64,000 nt of DNA from Paraburkholderia panacisoli. GTDB taxonomy: Bacteria; Pseudomonadota; Gammaproteobacteria; Burkholderiales; Burkholderiaceae. The DNA is taken from NCBI RefSeq assembly GCF_008369935.1, contig NZ_VTUZ01000030.1, positions 1 to 64,000 of the forward strand, in the 5' to 3' direction. The first letter of the stretch is position 1; every line of letters begins with the position of its first letter. A program made the position numbers and the translations under genes. Shown one piece after another: positions 1-9,563 of this stretch. The notes under the pieces are model-generated. The model made no database searches, was not told the DNA's origin, and saw only the letters and a list, made by a program, of their open reading frames with translations.

Positions 1-118
1 ACTGACTCGGCGTTCTTCCTCTCTATCGTGGTGAAAATCCATACCGTGTGCCCGTACCACGGGTGCCAGCGATAGAGAACTTCCCTTGACTCGATGATAT
101 GGGCGTTGTGTTGACGGC

Positions 119-273
119 TTGTACAACCAGAATCGGCCTCATTCGAGGTTGGCCGATCAGACACCGGATGAAGCATACTTCGCCACGCTGCCAGCGATAA
201 AATCGGCAGCTTGATTGCCTCAGAAATTCCACTTAAAAACTCGCAGATCCTGTCCGGACGAACGAGGCCACCT
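119..273 (+). pseudogene. IS3-family transposase C-terminal relic with IS right end
   Basis: Codons from about 119 read LYNQNRPHS, then the block DQTPDEAYFATLPAIK ends in SAA and a TGA stop at 212-214. This is the C-terminus of the OrfB encoded intact at 62231-63061, which ends in the same block followed by LAA. The DNA after the stop also matches the tail of that element, including the terminal GGCCACCT near 273. Nothing of the rest of the transposase is visible upstream within the window, so this is a truncated copy. It marks an IS boundary just outside the three-gene cassette at 450-3446. Confidence 0.8.
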
Positions 274-449
274 ATCTGTTTTGCATTTACGCAGGTTTTT
301 ATGACTGCCGAATCCTTTTGTGAAAGACTGCTATTTGACGACTCAAAGCAGTCCAGCGTTAGGGGTTTGTGCGGGGACCTGCGGTCTGCGATCGGTTTAA
401 GGCCGCCTTGCCTGAAGTGAGAAGATCGGTTCTCAAACAGTTACTCGAT

Positions 450-1145
450 TCAGAGCTCGTCGTCACGACCAAAACACTTGATAAACATTGGTGTTATTAC
501 GGGAAGCAGTGACAAGTCTGTGGTTAAGGAGCCCGTTGCCGTGAGCTCGACGTTTCGCACAAGACCATCGAGATGAAAATCTACACTAGCCTTTTCCAGA
601 ATAGCATCACCGAGTTCAATTGTCTGTGTTAGGTCATCAAACGCGTCAGCGGCCGACGTGATCTCGACTCTCGCCACGGATCTTCCAGCTAATCGTATCT
701 GACCTGCTCGGATTTTCTTGACACGGACTAACTGAAAACCCTTAGCGACTTTAAGCATTTTCAAGAACGCGGCCACGTCTACGACAATAGGCGAAACCGC
801 TAAGCCAAACCCGATTGCGTCCGATAAAAATTGCACAAAACTTCGAAGGTTGCGGGGCCCCGCTGTTATACGGAGCAGGTAATGCCCTTTTCTAACGCGG
901 AAAATAACAAATGCAAAGATAGAAAATCGACGAACCTCATTCCGAATTTCATCGCCAAATGGGTCAACATAAATTTCGGTATTATGGAGCTCCTCGATAA
1001 ACTTGCCTTCGATTTGTCGATCGCTTACCGAAATAAGCTCGACCCCAGTAGACGCACCGCGTCGAAACCGATGCGTGGACAATGCGTCGGCAATCACGTT
1101 GATTCGCTCTTGGGTCGAAACTTCAAACCACTTTGTCTTTATCAT
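450..1145 (-). CDS. Hypothetical protein, third gene of the three-gene cassette
   Basis: 231-residue protein that I do not recognise. It is soluble in appearance, with no signal peptide. A hydrophobic stretch around residues 100-135 (rich in V, I, A and F) resembles a buried core more than a clear membrane segment. It begins with ATG at 1145, 16 bases after the stop of the preceding gene, and is probably the last gene of an operon with the two genes upstream. Base composition is clearly more AT-rich than the catabolic genes further right. The C-terminus is acidic (FGRDDEL). No catalytic motif is obvious, so a structural, sensor or partner role in the cassette is only inference. Confidence 0.7.
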   Translation of the reverse strand: MIKTKWFEVSTQERINVIADALSTHRFRRGASTGVELISVSDRQIEGKFIEELHNTEIYVDPFGDEIRNEVRRFSIFAFVIFRVRKGHYLLRITAGPRNLRSFVQFLSDAIGFGLAVSPIVVDVAAFLKMLKVAKGFQLVRVKKIRAGQIRLAGRSVARVEITSAADAFDDLTQTIELGDAILEKASVDFHLDGLVRNVELTATGSLTTDLSLLPVITPMFIKCFGRDDEL

Positions 1146-1161
1146 GTGCCGCCAACGATTA

Positions 1162-2352
1162 TTATTTAGTTGTCGCCGCTTGTGATTCTTCTAAAGAAGC
1201 GTCGGAGCTTTCATCTACAGATTTTTTTGCAGAGACAGCTGGTCTCTTTTTTGTCGACGTTAGCTTCCTTGCGATACCTTGCGAATTGGCAGGCAAAGAT
1301 GATCGAGCCGCCGCCTCAATCAGCTTGCTTAACTCTCGGTCTTCTTCAAGCGTACATTGTGTTCTGCTAACCGCATATTCATTCGGCCCCATATATCCAT
1401 AATAGCCACGCGGAAGGTAAGAGAATTTTGTACAGGTCTCTGGCTCAGAAAATTGAGCTTCGAATTCAAATAGATCGGAATCGATTTCAGAATTCCGAGT
1501 CGCTTGCCAAATAATTTTTGATATATAAAACCCACGCTGCGCGAGCGTTTGAAGTTCAGCAGACTGAAGGACACCTTCTCCGCGTAACGATGCTCGGGAA
1601 ATATGTACGCCGAGTTGTACGTCTTTCGGATCCGATTCTTCGGACTCGTCAAGCTCTTTTATTTTTACTTTCGGCTTGAATACGTATACATCCGTAACAT
1701 CATGGCGCTTGAAGCCCGACATCGCGTTTATCAGATCCGCGAAAAATTTCGATCGGACAGAGGGTAACGGCTCATTCTCTAAACTAATTTCGTCAATTTC
1801 CAAAACGCCGTCTACTTGCGCCTCTACATTAGAGAGGAGCGTCCGGCACCAGCCGTCGACCTTATCGTTTTGAGGGCCGCGCAAAACGAGGTCTTTGCCG
1901 GATGTCTCGACCGTAATAATTGCACTCTTGTTGACGATCTGCTTAAATTCGCTCTTGTCGAAGTGCATTGTCTTATATCTGACAGAGATCTGAAGAGTAC
2001 CGTCCTTTTGATAGGACATTGTTGCAGAGTCGTCTTCCTTCTTGATCTGTTCAATGACTGCATGCGCGGCGGTCTCAAAATTCTGCATCTTTGCCTTCGA
2101 GATGACGCGGAACGAGGCAATACGCTCTGTTCGGGCTTTCGTGCCGAACAGACGAGCGAGCAGTTGAAAATCGTTGTAATCGTGCATCAGGCGAGAAAAA
2201 TGCAACGCAAGTGCCTCGCGTGAGGTCTGATGCGAAACGACAATGCCTCTCGACATAAAAAGCTGTCGGAGATCAGAACGCGTCACTTTCGGCTGGTTGA
2301 GCGCTTCAAACAACGCCTTGTCGCTTGCGCTATAAATCGACCCAGTTTTCAT
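1162..2352 (-). CDS. Hypothetical protein, second gene of the three-gene cassette
   Basis: 396-residue protein of unknown family. The N-terminal 90 residues are helical and charged (SRGIVVSHQTSREALALHF region). The middle alternates short beta-like segments. The last 45 residues are Lys/Ser/Glu-rich and probably disordered. The preferred start is the ATG at 2352, because it overlaps the TGA of the upstream gene as ATGA, a typical translational coupling; an ATG 18 bases earlier (2370) is also open. No signal peptide, membrane segment, Walker motif or nuclease motif is evident. Tight linkage to the upstream PD-(D/E)xK-like protein suggests the two work together. Confidence 0.75.
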   Translation of the reverse strand: MKTGSIYSASDKALFEALNQPKVTRSDLRQLFMSRGIVVSHQTSREALALHFSRLMHDYNDFQLLARLFGTKARTERIASFRVISKAKMQNFETAAHAVIEQIKKEDDSATMSYQKDGTLQISVRYKTMHFDKSEFKQIVNKSAIITVETSGKDLVLRGPQNDKVDGWCRTLLSNVEAQVDGVLEIDEISLENEPLPSVRSKFFADLINAMSGFKRHDVTDVYVFKPKVKIKELDESEESDPKDVQLGVHISRASLRGEGVLQSAELQTLAQRGFYISKIIWQATRNSEIDSDLFEFEAQFSEPETCTKFSYLPRGYYGYMGPNEYAVSRTQCTLEEDRELSKLIEAAARSSLPANSQGIARKLTSTKKRPAVSAKKSVDESSDASLEESQAATTK

Positions 2353-3446
2353 TTTGCGATCCGATCCCATTTGATGTTTTCCTGCGAGAACGTTGTCTTG
2401 CGAACCTCTATCAGCTCAAGTTCGATTTGCTCGAGTCGACGCCGCTTGTACTCGTCGAATTTCCAATCGCTGATGTACATCTCGATGGCACGTTGAAAAT
2501 TACTACGGATGCTGGTGTGTGGTGAACTGTGTGCAACCCGGACCCGCAGTGGATGAGATCCATCTAGAATTTGAAAACTCGATAACGTATCGAATAAGTA
2601 CATGAACTCGTGGTGTGTCGAGCCCGCGCGGTTGTAGTAGATCACGTACCCGGCTGGAAAACGTTCTTCGACTTCCTCGGTTTTCTCGTTGTATTTCTTT
2701 ACAACCTCGTGGCCAACGATCAAATAAGGGCCGGCGATCATCTCGACCGTGGCAGCCCGCGATTGCTTACTCCCATGAGTTTTATGGAGTTTGAGATCCG
2801 GGTAGTGAAAGAAGTAGTCTGAAGTGGGAAATGTTCCTTCCGAATGCAGTCGGTGGGTGTCCGCGATCACAGTCGTCATGTAGGCAATCATCGACGGATC
2901 AACGATGTGCAGCACCTGGTTTTGTTCAAGCGGCAATGTTTCCGTCGTTACACCGGGTTCTTCATCCAAGGGATTTTTTGCCTTGGTTTTTTTCTCTTCA
3001 AGCATAGCCATGAAGTCGCTGTCATACTCGGCGTCATGGTTGTATACGAACAACATCCCACGTACATCGAGAGACTCGTTTGTCAGGTCATAGCGACCTG
3101 ACCATTCCTCGCTCACGCATGCGCAATCTATGGTTTGGGCGAGTGACCGGAGTGCAGATCGGATCGCGCTAGAGGAAATAGATCCTTTCGCGTAGCTCTT
3201 CAAGTCAGTATTGAGCAACACGCGGCGACCCAAATAAGGGTCCACGTAATGGAAAACGACGTCTACTGGATGTGTGTGATCTGCTTTCTTCCTTGGCGCA
3301 TGTTTTTCTTGCTTTACGCACCGGAAGTTTTGGTCAAGTACCGGCACCCGTTCCCATCTAAACCATTCGAATAGCTCTTTCGATATTTTGTTCGCCAACT
3401 CAGCGATGCCCGCTGTTTCTCCGCCGCTCATTTGCCCCTCAGTCAT
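2349..3446 (-). CDS. Predicted PD-(D/E)xK-like nuclease, first gene of the three-gene cassette
   Basis: 365-residue protein heading the operon. Seen: after an N-terminal helix (ISKELFEWFRWE, about residues 21-32) come a P-V-D at 60-62, a beta-hairpin-like stretch, then D81-L-K83 in LLNTDLKSY, followed by a helix with Q104. This order (helix, D, hydrophobic strand, D/E-x-K, helix) is the signature of the PD-(D/E)xK nuclease fold, found in restriction and many anti-phage proteins. That assignment is pattern reading, not a confirmed hit. A second ATG at 3431 has a better upstream GAGGGG than the first. The gene ends with ATGA overlapping the next gene. No helicase or methylase partner is nearby. 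Confidence 0.6.
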   Translation of the reverse strand: MTEGQMSGGETAGIAELANKISKELFEWFRWERVPVLDQNFRCVKQEKHAPRKKADHTHPVDVVFHYVDPYLGRRVLLNTDLKSYAKGSISSSAIRSALRSLAQTIDCACVSEEWSGRYDLTNESLDVRGMLFVYNHDAEYDSDFMAMLEEKKTKAKNPLDEEPGVTTETLPLEQNQVLHIVDPSMIAYMTTVIADTHRLHSEGTFPTSDYFFHYPDLKLHKTHGSKQSRAATVEMIAGPYLIVGHEVVKKYNEKTEEVEERFPAGYVIYYNRAGSTHHEFMYLFDTLSSFQILDGSHPLRVRVAHSSPHTSIRSNFQRAIEMYISDWKFDEYKRRRLEQIELELIEVRKTTFSQENIKWDRIAK

Positions 3447-3828
3447 AATTTTTATCCGCTTTCAGATCGTGTGTCGATCTGATCCCGTTGCGAATGATAG
3501 CGAGGGCATGCGGCGGGCACAACGCTTTCTAGGGGAGACGGTTGGCGACGCAAGCGTACACGGTTCCTGCTCTGGTTTGCTTTCGCCTCCCGTAAGAGCT
3601 CACCGTTACATGCCGCTTTCAAGTTGTAACCATGCAATTAACTGTCAAGTACGAGTTCATAACCCACAAACGTCAAACCCAAGTCTGCAAAGGGCCGGGC
3701 TCCGGTTAGGCGCACCCGAATCCGCGGTCTGTGGTGGCAATCGTAGTTAGCCGCTAGGCGCGTTCTGGTAAATTGCAAACAAGCGGCAGCAACTCAAAAG
3801 TTCGCCGATGAATTTACGAGGTAATGTC
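3447..3828. other. Intergenic region, no gene seen
   Basis: About 380 bases between the head of the three-gene cassette and the DUF1488-like gene. Short open frames on both strands look random. It should hold the promoter of the cassette, but I see no convincing -35/-10 pair or operator. Confidence 0.5.
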
Positions 3829-4101
3829 ATGGACGTTCTTGATTTCGTCCCAAGCGTGTCGGCAGACGGAAGCAGAATCACCTTCCGGTTGTCGGATCGG
3901 ATTGGCTCAGTCGAGTGTGCAATCACACGTGAGGTACTTGAAGCGTATTTCTGGCTGCCGCCCGGCGCCGGCGAAGTCCGCATGCTCAAGACGTTTGCTG
4001 ATGGCCGCGAGCGCATTATCGCGGTCGCGGAAAGAAAAATGCGGGTGCGGCCCGATCAACCCGTCCGGCTCACCACCGCTGACTTCCTCGACAAGCGCTA
4101 A
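3829..4101 (+). CDS. Small DUF1488-like protein
   Basis: About 90 residues starting MDVLDFVPSVSADGSRITF. Length, the N-terminal D-x-V pattern, the mid-protein REVLEAYFW block and the R-rich end (AVAERKMRVRP) resemble the DUF1488 family of small proteins common in Burkholderia; the function is unknown. The ATG at 3829 is preferred over 3808 because GAGG (3818-3821) lies seven bases before it. The gene stands alone between the cassette and an IS607-type relic. Assignment to DUF1488 is by memory of the family pattern and could be wrong; that it is a real gene is fairly likely from its RBS and composition. Confidence 0.6.
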   Translation: MDVLDFVPSVSADGSRITFRLSDRIGSVECAITREVLEAYFWLPPGAGEVRMLKTFADGRERIIAVAERKMRVRPDQPVRLTTADFLDKR

Positions 4102-4271
4102 GCCGCCCGCAGACGATGCTTGCGCAGCAAACCCCCAGTTTCCCCTGCATGGGCACGGGGATGCCAAAGGACTGGTAGCACAGCAATAAAAAGCACGATC
4201 GTTCAAATGTTGCTAATTAACATTATGTCAAGTTAAAAGTCAAGTATGCGATGACTGGCGCTCCTCGTTCG

Positions 4272-4313
4272 TTTGCACGATTTTGCTCCCGCTTTTGCAC
4301 AATTTTGTTCCCG
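4272..4313. repeat. Tandem 20-bp repeat, possible IS terminal repeats
   Basis: Two 20-mers differing at two positions, TTTGCACGATTTTGCTCCCG (4272-4291) and TTTGCACAATTTTGTTCCCG (4294-4313), spaced 22 bases apart. Multiple short terminal repeats of this kind occur at ends of IS21-type elements. No IstA/IstB genes are here, so this may be an IS end scar that truncated the adjacent tnpB. Confidence 0.5.
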
Positions 4314-4339
4314 GCTGTAGGCCGCACACCCTACCTTGC

Positions 4340-5323
4340 CGTCGGCGCGAAGGATAGACCGGCATTTCAGGTTGCGTACGCAGCGGGTTTCCGAACGCGT
4401 CGGTCGTGGTGACGGCGATATGGTCAACGTTGAAGTCGAGGCCAACGGCGCCATACTGCACGTCCAGCGTCACCCTGCGTGCTGGTGCATGACCGAACGA
4501 TACAAAGGCGCGCCAGTGCCGTCCGTCCCAGTGCAGACGCCCTCAGGGCAGTATTCGCGGCCAGCGCCTCATCCAGCGCTGCCCGGTCGTGGTTGAACGT
4601 CACGCCGTTGATGACGAGATATTTTCGCTCGCCCCTGTTACGCAGGCAATCGGGCACACGAATCTTGAGCTGGTAATGACCGTCGGCCGTTTGCCGGAGC
4701 TGGCAAAGCAGGTTTCCCGCCGTCTCGTCCTTCGAGCCGACGAAGAAGATCTGGTGTGAGCGGCTGTCCTGCCAGGCACGCAGCCGCGCGTCGTGGTTCC
4801 TGAAACCTGACAGCGCGAGGTGGTGCTGCCGGGCGAACAGCTTGCGTGTTCCGCAGCAGATACCTAGTACGTTCGTGGCAAGCCGGCGCCCAATCCGGGC
4901 GAGCTTCGCCAGCAGACGCGCCAGCGCCACGCCGTTGTGATGCACGGTGTGACGCAGCTTCGCCTCGCGTTGCGGGTGCATGCGCCGCCGGTCGGCCGCA
5001 ATTTCGGCGAGGCGCCCCCGTCGGGCATCGAGCTGGCCCTGCTGGCGGTGTATTGCCTTGAGCAGGTCCTTGCGCTCCGCGCCCAGCAGCTCGCGTGTGC
5101 CATCCAGTAGCCCCTGCAGCTCAATCGCAATCACGTTCAACATCCGGGCGGAGAGGCCGTGTTCGCGGCAGAACGCCGTCTTGTGGGACTTCGCCTTGCC
5201 GCCGTGGGCGGCGATGCGCGCGTACAGCTTGCGCTTCATCGAACCGTGCAGCGCCGCCATTTGGTCGAGCGTCTGCGCAACACGCGATGACAGGTTCAGG
5301 CGGGTCTGCGTGGTCGCCTGCAT
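4340..5323 (-). pseudogene. tnpB: TnpB (RNA-guided nuclease) pseudogene of an IS607-type element
   Basis: A frame from 5323 encodes the N-terminal part of a TnpB-like protein (RLNLSSRVAQTLDQ, then basic helical regions and YLVINGVTFNHDR). Near 4545 the frame shifts: the continuation WDGRHWRAFVSFGHAPARRV, then GAVGLDFNVDHIAV with the first RuvC aspartate, is in another frame. The protein is lost soon after about 4340, so the second RuvC acidic residue and the zinc finger are missing. It therefore cannot be an active nuclease. It lies just downstream of a resolvase-type tnpA fragment, which is the gene order of IS607-family elements. The 3' end abuts the 4272-4313 repeats. Confidence 0.75.
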
Positions 5324-5590
5324 CCGGCGGCCAGCACCCGCAGGTTCTTGCGGCTATGCGAGCCATAAAGCCGCGACGAAAAGACCGTCAGGATTTCGAC
5401 GTGAAAGAATTCACAGATCCGGAACAGCAACTCACTGCCGAAGCGCAGAAGGCGGTCTTTCGTGACCAGCACGAGACGCGCCACGCGCCCACTGAGAATG
5501 TCCGTCAGCAACCGGCGTAGCCCTTTTTTACGGTAATTCAGGCCGCTGCCCAGGTCGGTCATGACCTCGATATCGGCGAAACCTGCGTCA
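5296..5590 (-). pseudogene. tnpA: IS607-type serine recombinase TnpA, N-terminally truncated
   Basis: The frame reads GFADIEVMTDLGSGLNYRKK and continues RLLTDILSGRVARLVLVTKDRL, which is the central part of the serine recombinase of IS607-family elements (the LVxxxxDRL region). The N-terminal MerR-like helix-turn-helix and the YARVS block with the catalytic serine are not found upstream, where stops interrupt the frame. It overlaps the start of the tnpB relic, as usual for the family. An inactive remnant. Confidence 0.75.
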
Positions 5591-5765
5591 ATTCGTCAGC
5601 GCCTCGCGTAGAGAAGCGCGCCGGGTGCGAGTATAGTGTCCGTCTCGTTAAAGCGCGTTCATGATTCGTTAGCATACCAAATACAATCGCATCAGGACCG
5701 TCACTACCGCTGCGCGGACCACTAATCAAAAGCGCTGAAGTTGTTGAGCCGTCACCGTCGTCAAA

Positions 5766-7016
5766 CTAGGCAGTGGTAATCTCCTCGTTCGTGGCAAATG
5801 CGTGGTCATCAGGGAAGCGCTCAAAGCGGGGAAGGCGCAGCATAGCGATTGCCGCACCGATCAGGAGCGTAATCGCGCAAGTAAGAACCGTGTTGTAATT
5901 ACGCGTCGCGTCGAATGACATGCCAGCCAACGCCGGCCCAGATGACACGCCAACCGCGTAGATCGAGTAAGCAATGCCATAGACAAATCCGTAGCTCTTC
6001 ATCCCAAAATATCGCGACGTCATATACGCAATGAGGTCTACCTCCGCACCGAGGGACAAACCGGTAAGCATCCCAGCAAGCGGCGCAAGGGCCACGCCCC
6101 CAAACAACAGCAGCATGCAGCCCAAAGCGGTTCCGCAAAAAAGAGTGGCGGCGACGTAAGGGGCGAACAACCGATCGATCAGGTACCCGACAACCACGCG
6201 CCCCACAAGTACGCCGAGCCCGATAACCGATACTGTGCGCGCCACCGCAGCGACGCTCATACCCGCGTCGTGTAACAAAGGGGTCATGTGCACCACCAAC
6301 GCTGAGACGGCTACCGCTGACACTGCAAATGCGAGGCTCATCCTCCAAAACACGCCGTTGCGCAGCACGTCCCATCCAGCGAAGCCTGCAGGTCGACTGC
6401 GCAACGTAACAGGCGCTTTAGTTTCGAAACCGAAGAATACAAACGGTAAAGGCAACAGCGTGAGTGCCGCAATGAGCTGATAACCGGCCCTCCAACCGTG
6501 GTCGCGAATAATACTCGAGAGCAGCGATGGCAACAGAACTGCGGCTAGGCCTATCCCGGTGAGCGAGATGCCGAGCGCCAATCCGCGAGCAGCAACAAAG
6601 TGACCGTTGACGGCTCGGCTATACGCAATAGGCGTCGCGCCTCCGCCGACCAGCGCTGCCACGGCGTAAAGTGCGTGAAAGGCGATAACGGAGCCTTGAA
6701 ATCGACTGATCAACAAGAGCACCAACGAGAGCAGCGGGATAGATACCAGCGCGACCAAGCGCACGCCAACTCGGTCAATCAGATAGCCCAGAACCGGCGA
6801 TGTCAAAGCGAGAACCAAAGTCAGATACAAAAAAGAGGAAGAGATCTCCCCCCGGCCCCATCCAAATGCGGCTTGGAGGGGGATGATAAAGCTTCCAAGA
6901 CTGTAGAACGGAAGTGTTGTCAGGCCTGAGAAACATCCGACCGTCGCCGCCAGCAGGACTGGCCATCCGTGGCGAAATTCTGCGGCCTCGGCTCGTGAGA
7001 TTATTGAGTGCTTCAT
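5766..7016 (-). CDS. MFS transporter, OFA / monocarboxylate-type
   Basis: About 416 residues with twelve predicted hydrophobic segments. The YLIDRVGVRL loop after TM2 corresponds to the G-x-L-x-D-R motif of the major facilitator superfamily. Overall it resembles the oxalate/formate-like and monocarboxylate carriers found in Burkholderia catabolic regions. The second ATG (7016, MKHSIISRAEAA) is preferred because AGGAG sits seven bases upstream of it, while the first ATG (7022) is almost on top of the Shine-Dalgarno. It is downstream and on the same strand as the porin and the Liv transporter, so it may handle the same or a related organic acid. The substrate cannot be read from sequence. Confidence 0.8.
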   Translation of the reverse strand: MKHSIISRAEAAEFRHGWPVLLAATVGCFSGLTTLPFYSLGSFIIPLQAAFGWGRGEISSSFLYLTLVLALTSPVLGYLIDRVGVRLVALVSIPLLSLVLLLISRFQGSVIAFHALYAVAALVGGGATPIAYSRAVNGHFVAARGLALGISLTGIGLAAVLLPSLLSSIIRDHGWRAGYQLIAALTLLPLPFVFFGFETKAPVTLRSRPAGFAGWDVLRNGVFWRMSLAFAVSAVAVSALVVHMTPLLHDAGMSVAAVARTVSVIGLGVLVGRVVVGYLIDRLFAPYVAATLFCGTALGCMLLLFGGVALAPLAGMLTGLSLGAEVDLIAYMTSRYFGMKSYGFVYGIAYSIYAVGVSSGPALAGMSFDATRNYNTVLTCAITLLIGAAIAMLRLPRFERFPDDHAFATNEEITTA

Positions 7017-7711
7017 GTACATTCTCCTGATAGTCGCGATTACTGATTTTTATTAAGGCGGCAAGAGCCGCGTTGCTATGGCATCGAGCGGCCACCTGTC
7101 TTCCTCTGAATCGCCGCTTCGTTTTCCTGTCCTTCGCAATCGCCAGAGGTCTGAAAATAGCGCACAACACCATTCCGGTATCGACACAATGCCAGGTTTT
7201 CCAGAGATCGAATCGGACAGAAAGCGGTCGGAAGCGGAGCGTGTTGCCCGTTCTCCAAGCGTATCTACCGCGTCTCCCCACAGACTAGTTTCGTCATACC
7301 TTGAACATCGGCGGTGTCGGATCTATCGAGCCTTGGTAAATCGGTTTTAGAGGTTCACAGGAGAGTTCATGCTCCGTAGACTGACATGGACTAGCGCGCC
7401 GCAGAAATACCTTTTAGGCTTGCCGGCATGCCTTGTAGGTATAGACTTGAACACATCACGTCCAAACGTGTCGTCGATGTCTCGCTCAGTTGAATCCCCT
7501 CATGCTCTATCTCACCAAGTTGGTGAGCGCCCAGCCGGCGCGGAACGCCCAAATGTGTCCTGGTCAATGTCAAGCGATCCAATTTGTTAGCCTGAACGAC
7601 GGATCCGCTTGTTGGTACCGAGCAGTGAGCGGCAAATGTTCGCTGCTGAGATCCGAAGTTTCGCCACCACCAAGCCTCGCCCCCGATACCGCTCTGTACC
7701 AAGAGTATCGT
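7017..7711. other. Intergenic region, no gene seen
   Basis: About 700 bases between the MFS gene and the porin gene. Only short overlapping open frames on both strands, none with a family I recognise or good codon structure. The promoter of the MFS gene should lie near 7020-7120. Confidence 0.5.
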
Positions 7712-8893
7712 CTAAAATTTGTTGCGAATACCAAATCGCACAAGGGTTTGGTGGCTATTTGATGAATCGCCCGCGTTACCAATGTCCGCCACGGCCGCGG
7801 CACCAGTCGAGGAGACTCCTGTTGCTTTCTGGTAGGCACCTTCAACATAAACGTCGGTGCGTTTGGAAAGTAAATAATCGACCATCAGGCTGAATTGATT
7901 GAAGTGCTGGTTGCCGACGTTTTGCCCGTTTGCCGCCGCAACATTGACACCTTTGGTGTAGTCATATGCGGCGCCGACATATAAAAACGGCGTAATAATC
8001 CAGTTCACCCCCGCATCCACATTATTGAAGCTTGCGGTTGCTCCGCCCAAAGCGCTGATCCCGCCATACTGGATATTGGAATAGGACATCCCGATTCGTG
8101 CGGATCCCATCACGTAGGTGCCGCCTGCGATTGCCACCTGATACGAACTCGCGGTTGCGTAGCCTTTGTTCAGAATCCCTGTCAACTGGGTGCCGCTGGC
8201 ATTGCCGGTAAAAAATCCCACTCCCGCGGAACTGCTCGTTGGATTCTTGAAGTACAAGTACGCAGCGCCAAGCGTCACTGGACCATTGACATACGCTGCA
8301 CCCGCAGAGTACCCACCACCGCCAGTTATGTTGCCAGGCATTCCTCCGAGGCTCAATTCCGCGCCGAACGTCAAGCCACGGAAACTCGGGCTCGCATATC
8401 GTATTGCGTTGTTGGTGCGCAGCGAGTTCGCAGTGTTATCGAGATCGCCCGGATGTTGAAACGGTTCGCCAGCCAAGTAGCCCGCAGCCGTAACTGCCTG
8501 AGCGTAATTCACTACTGAGTCGTATTGACGGCCGAATGTAACAGTACCGTATCGTGTGTCGCTTAACCCGACAAAGGCCTGCCGGCCAAACTCCAGCCCC
8601 CCCTGCGCAAGGGCGCCGCTGTTCAGATTGACGCCCGACTCAAGGGTGAAAATCGCCCGGGCACCACCGCCCAGATCTTCGGAGCCTTTCAATCCCCAGC
8701 GGCTGCCATACGGTCCATTGAGAGAATCCAGGTAAAATCTGCGCCCGCCTGCGGGAAGCCCAGCGGCGGTGGCATTGTTATTGAACATGATCCCCTCATC
8801 AATAACGCCATACAAGGTCACGCTGCTTTGCGCGTGTGCGACCGTGGCGTACAAGGAAAATGCGCATATGGTAAGAAGTACCTTCTTTTCCAT
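7712..8893 (-). CDS. Outer-membrane porin, Gram-negative (Burkholderia OmpC-like) type
   Basis: 393 residues starting MEKKVLLTICAFSLYATVAHAQ, a classic Sec signal cleaved after AHA, followed by SSVTLYGVIDEG, the standard first strand of beta-proteobacterial trimeric porins. Repeated alternating strands (YGTVTFGRQYDSV, LTFGAELSLGG) follow, and the protein ends in IRNKF with the terminal Phe needed for outer-membrane assembly. An open frame extends 61 codons further upstream, but GGAGATG six bases before the ATG at 8893 and the signal peptide fix the start. Located behind the Liv importer genes on the same strand, so it probably provides outer-membrane entry for the substrate of that system. 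Confidence 0.93.
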   Translation of the reverse strand: MEKKVLLTICAFSLYATVAHAQSSVTLYGVIDEGIMFNNNATAAGLPAGGRRFYLDSLNGPYGSRWGLKGSEDLGGGARAIFTLESGVNLNSGALAQGGLEFGRQAFVGLSDTRYGTVTFGRQYDSVVNYAQAVTAAGYLAGEPFQHPGDLDNTANSLRTNNAIRYASPSFRGLTFGAELSLGGMPGNITGGGGYSAGAAYVNGPVTLGAAYLYFKNPTSSSAGVGFFTGNASGTQLTGILNKGYATASSYQVAIAGGTYVMGSARIGMSYSNIQYGGISALGGATASFNNVDAGVNWIITPFLYVGAAYDYTKGVNVAAANGQNVGNQHFNQFSLMVDYLLSKRTDVYVEGAYQKATGVSSTGAAAVADIGNAGDSSNSHQTLVRFGIRNKF

Positions 8894-9563
8894 CAAATCA
8901 TCTCCAATATATTTATCTTTTTTGATTAACGTAACGCTGCCTCCATCAGTGATTTGTGCGCCAGTTCTGATGGTGCCACCAACGAGCCGTATGAGTACGT
9001 TCTTTGACGCTTCTTCATCGGTAAATCTGAACACGTTTTTTACTTCTATATGTACTCCTATTTGAAATACTTGCATTAAAAAAATTCACTTACCCCCTCT
9101 AGTCGCACTCTGCGCACGTTATCCTTTGTCATTGAAGAACAGCACGTTGGCCGGATCGGCTGGAAGGGTACTACTCAATCCGTGGCCGATCGCGCGTTGT
9201 TATGCCGCTACGTCGCAGTCACCGGCTGGCTCCAACCTGGGCATCGCAGACCAAGCATTGGCTACGCCCCGACAGACAAGTTCGACGATATTCCGAGCGC
9301 AGACCGTCGCGTTGCGTGTACGTTCACACCGCCGTATCCAGAAAGACACATCACTATCTGGCATACGCGGGCGAACTTCCGCCTGCCGGTCGCGCACGCG
9401 GGAAATCCCGATAGTGGAGTCAGTGGTGGTTTGGAGACCACTTCTCCGGTCAGGATCGTGACCAGCAGATGTGGGGCGTCAATAGGCGGCGAATCGTCGG
9501 GACGCGCGCCAGCAGGCGACGCATTGACGACGATGTCGTGCGCGTCTCCGCTCCCGCATCGCG
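8894..9563. other. Intergenic region, no gene seen
   Basis: About 670 bases upstream of the porin and downstream of the LivMGF fusion. The frame upstream of the porin signal peptide stays open to 9076 but has no RBS-supported start. Other open frames are short and overlapping. It should contain the porin promoter. Confidence 0.5.
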
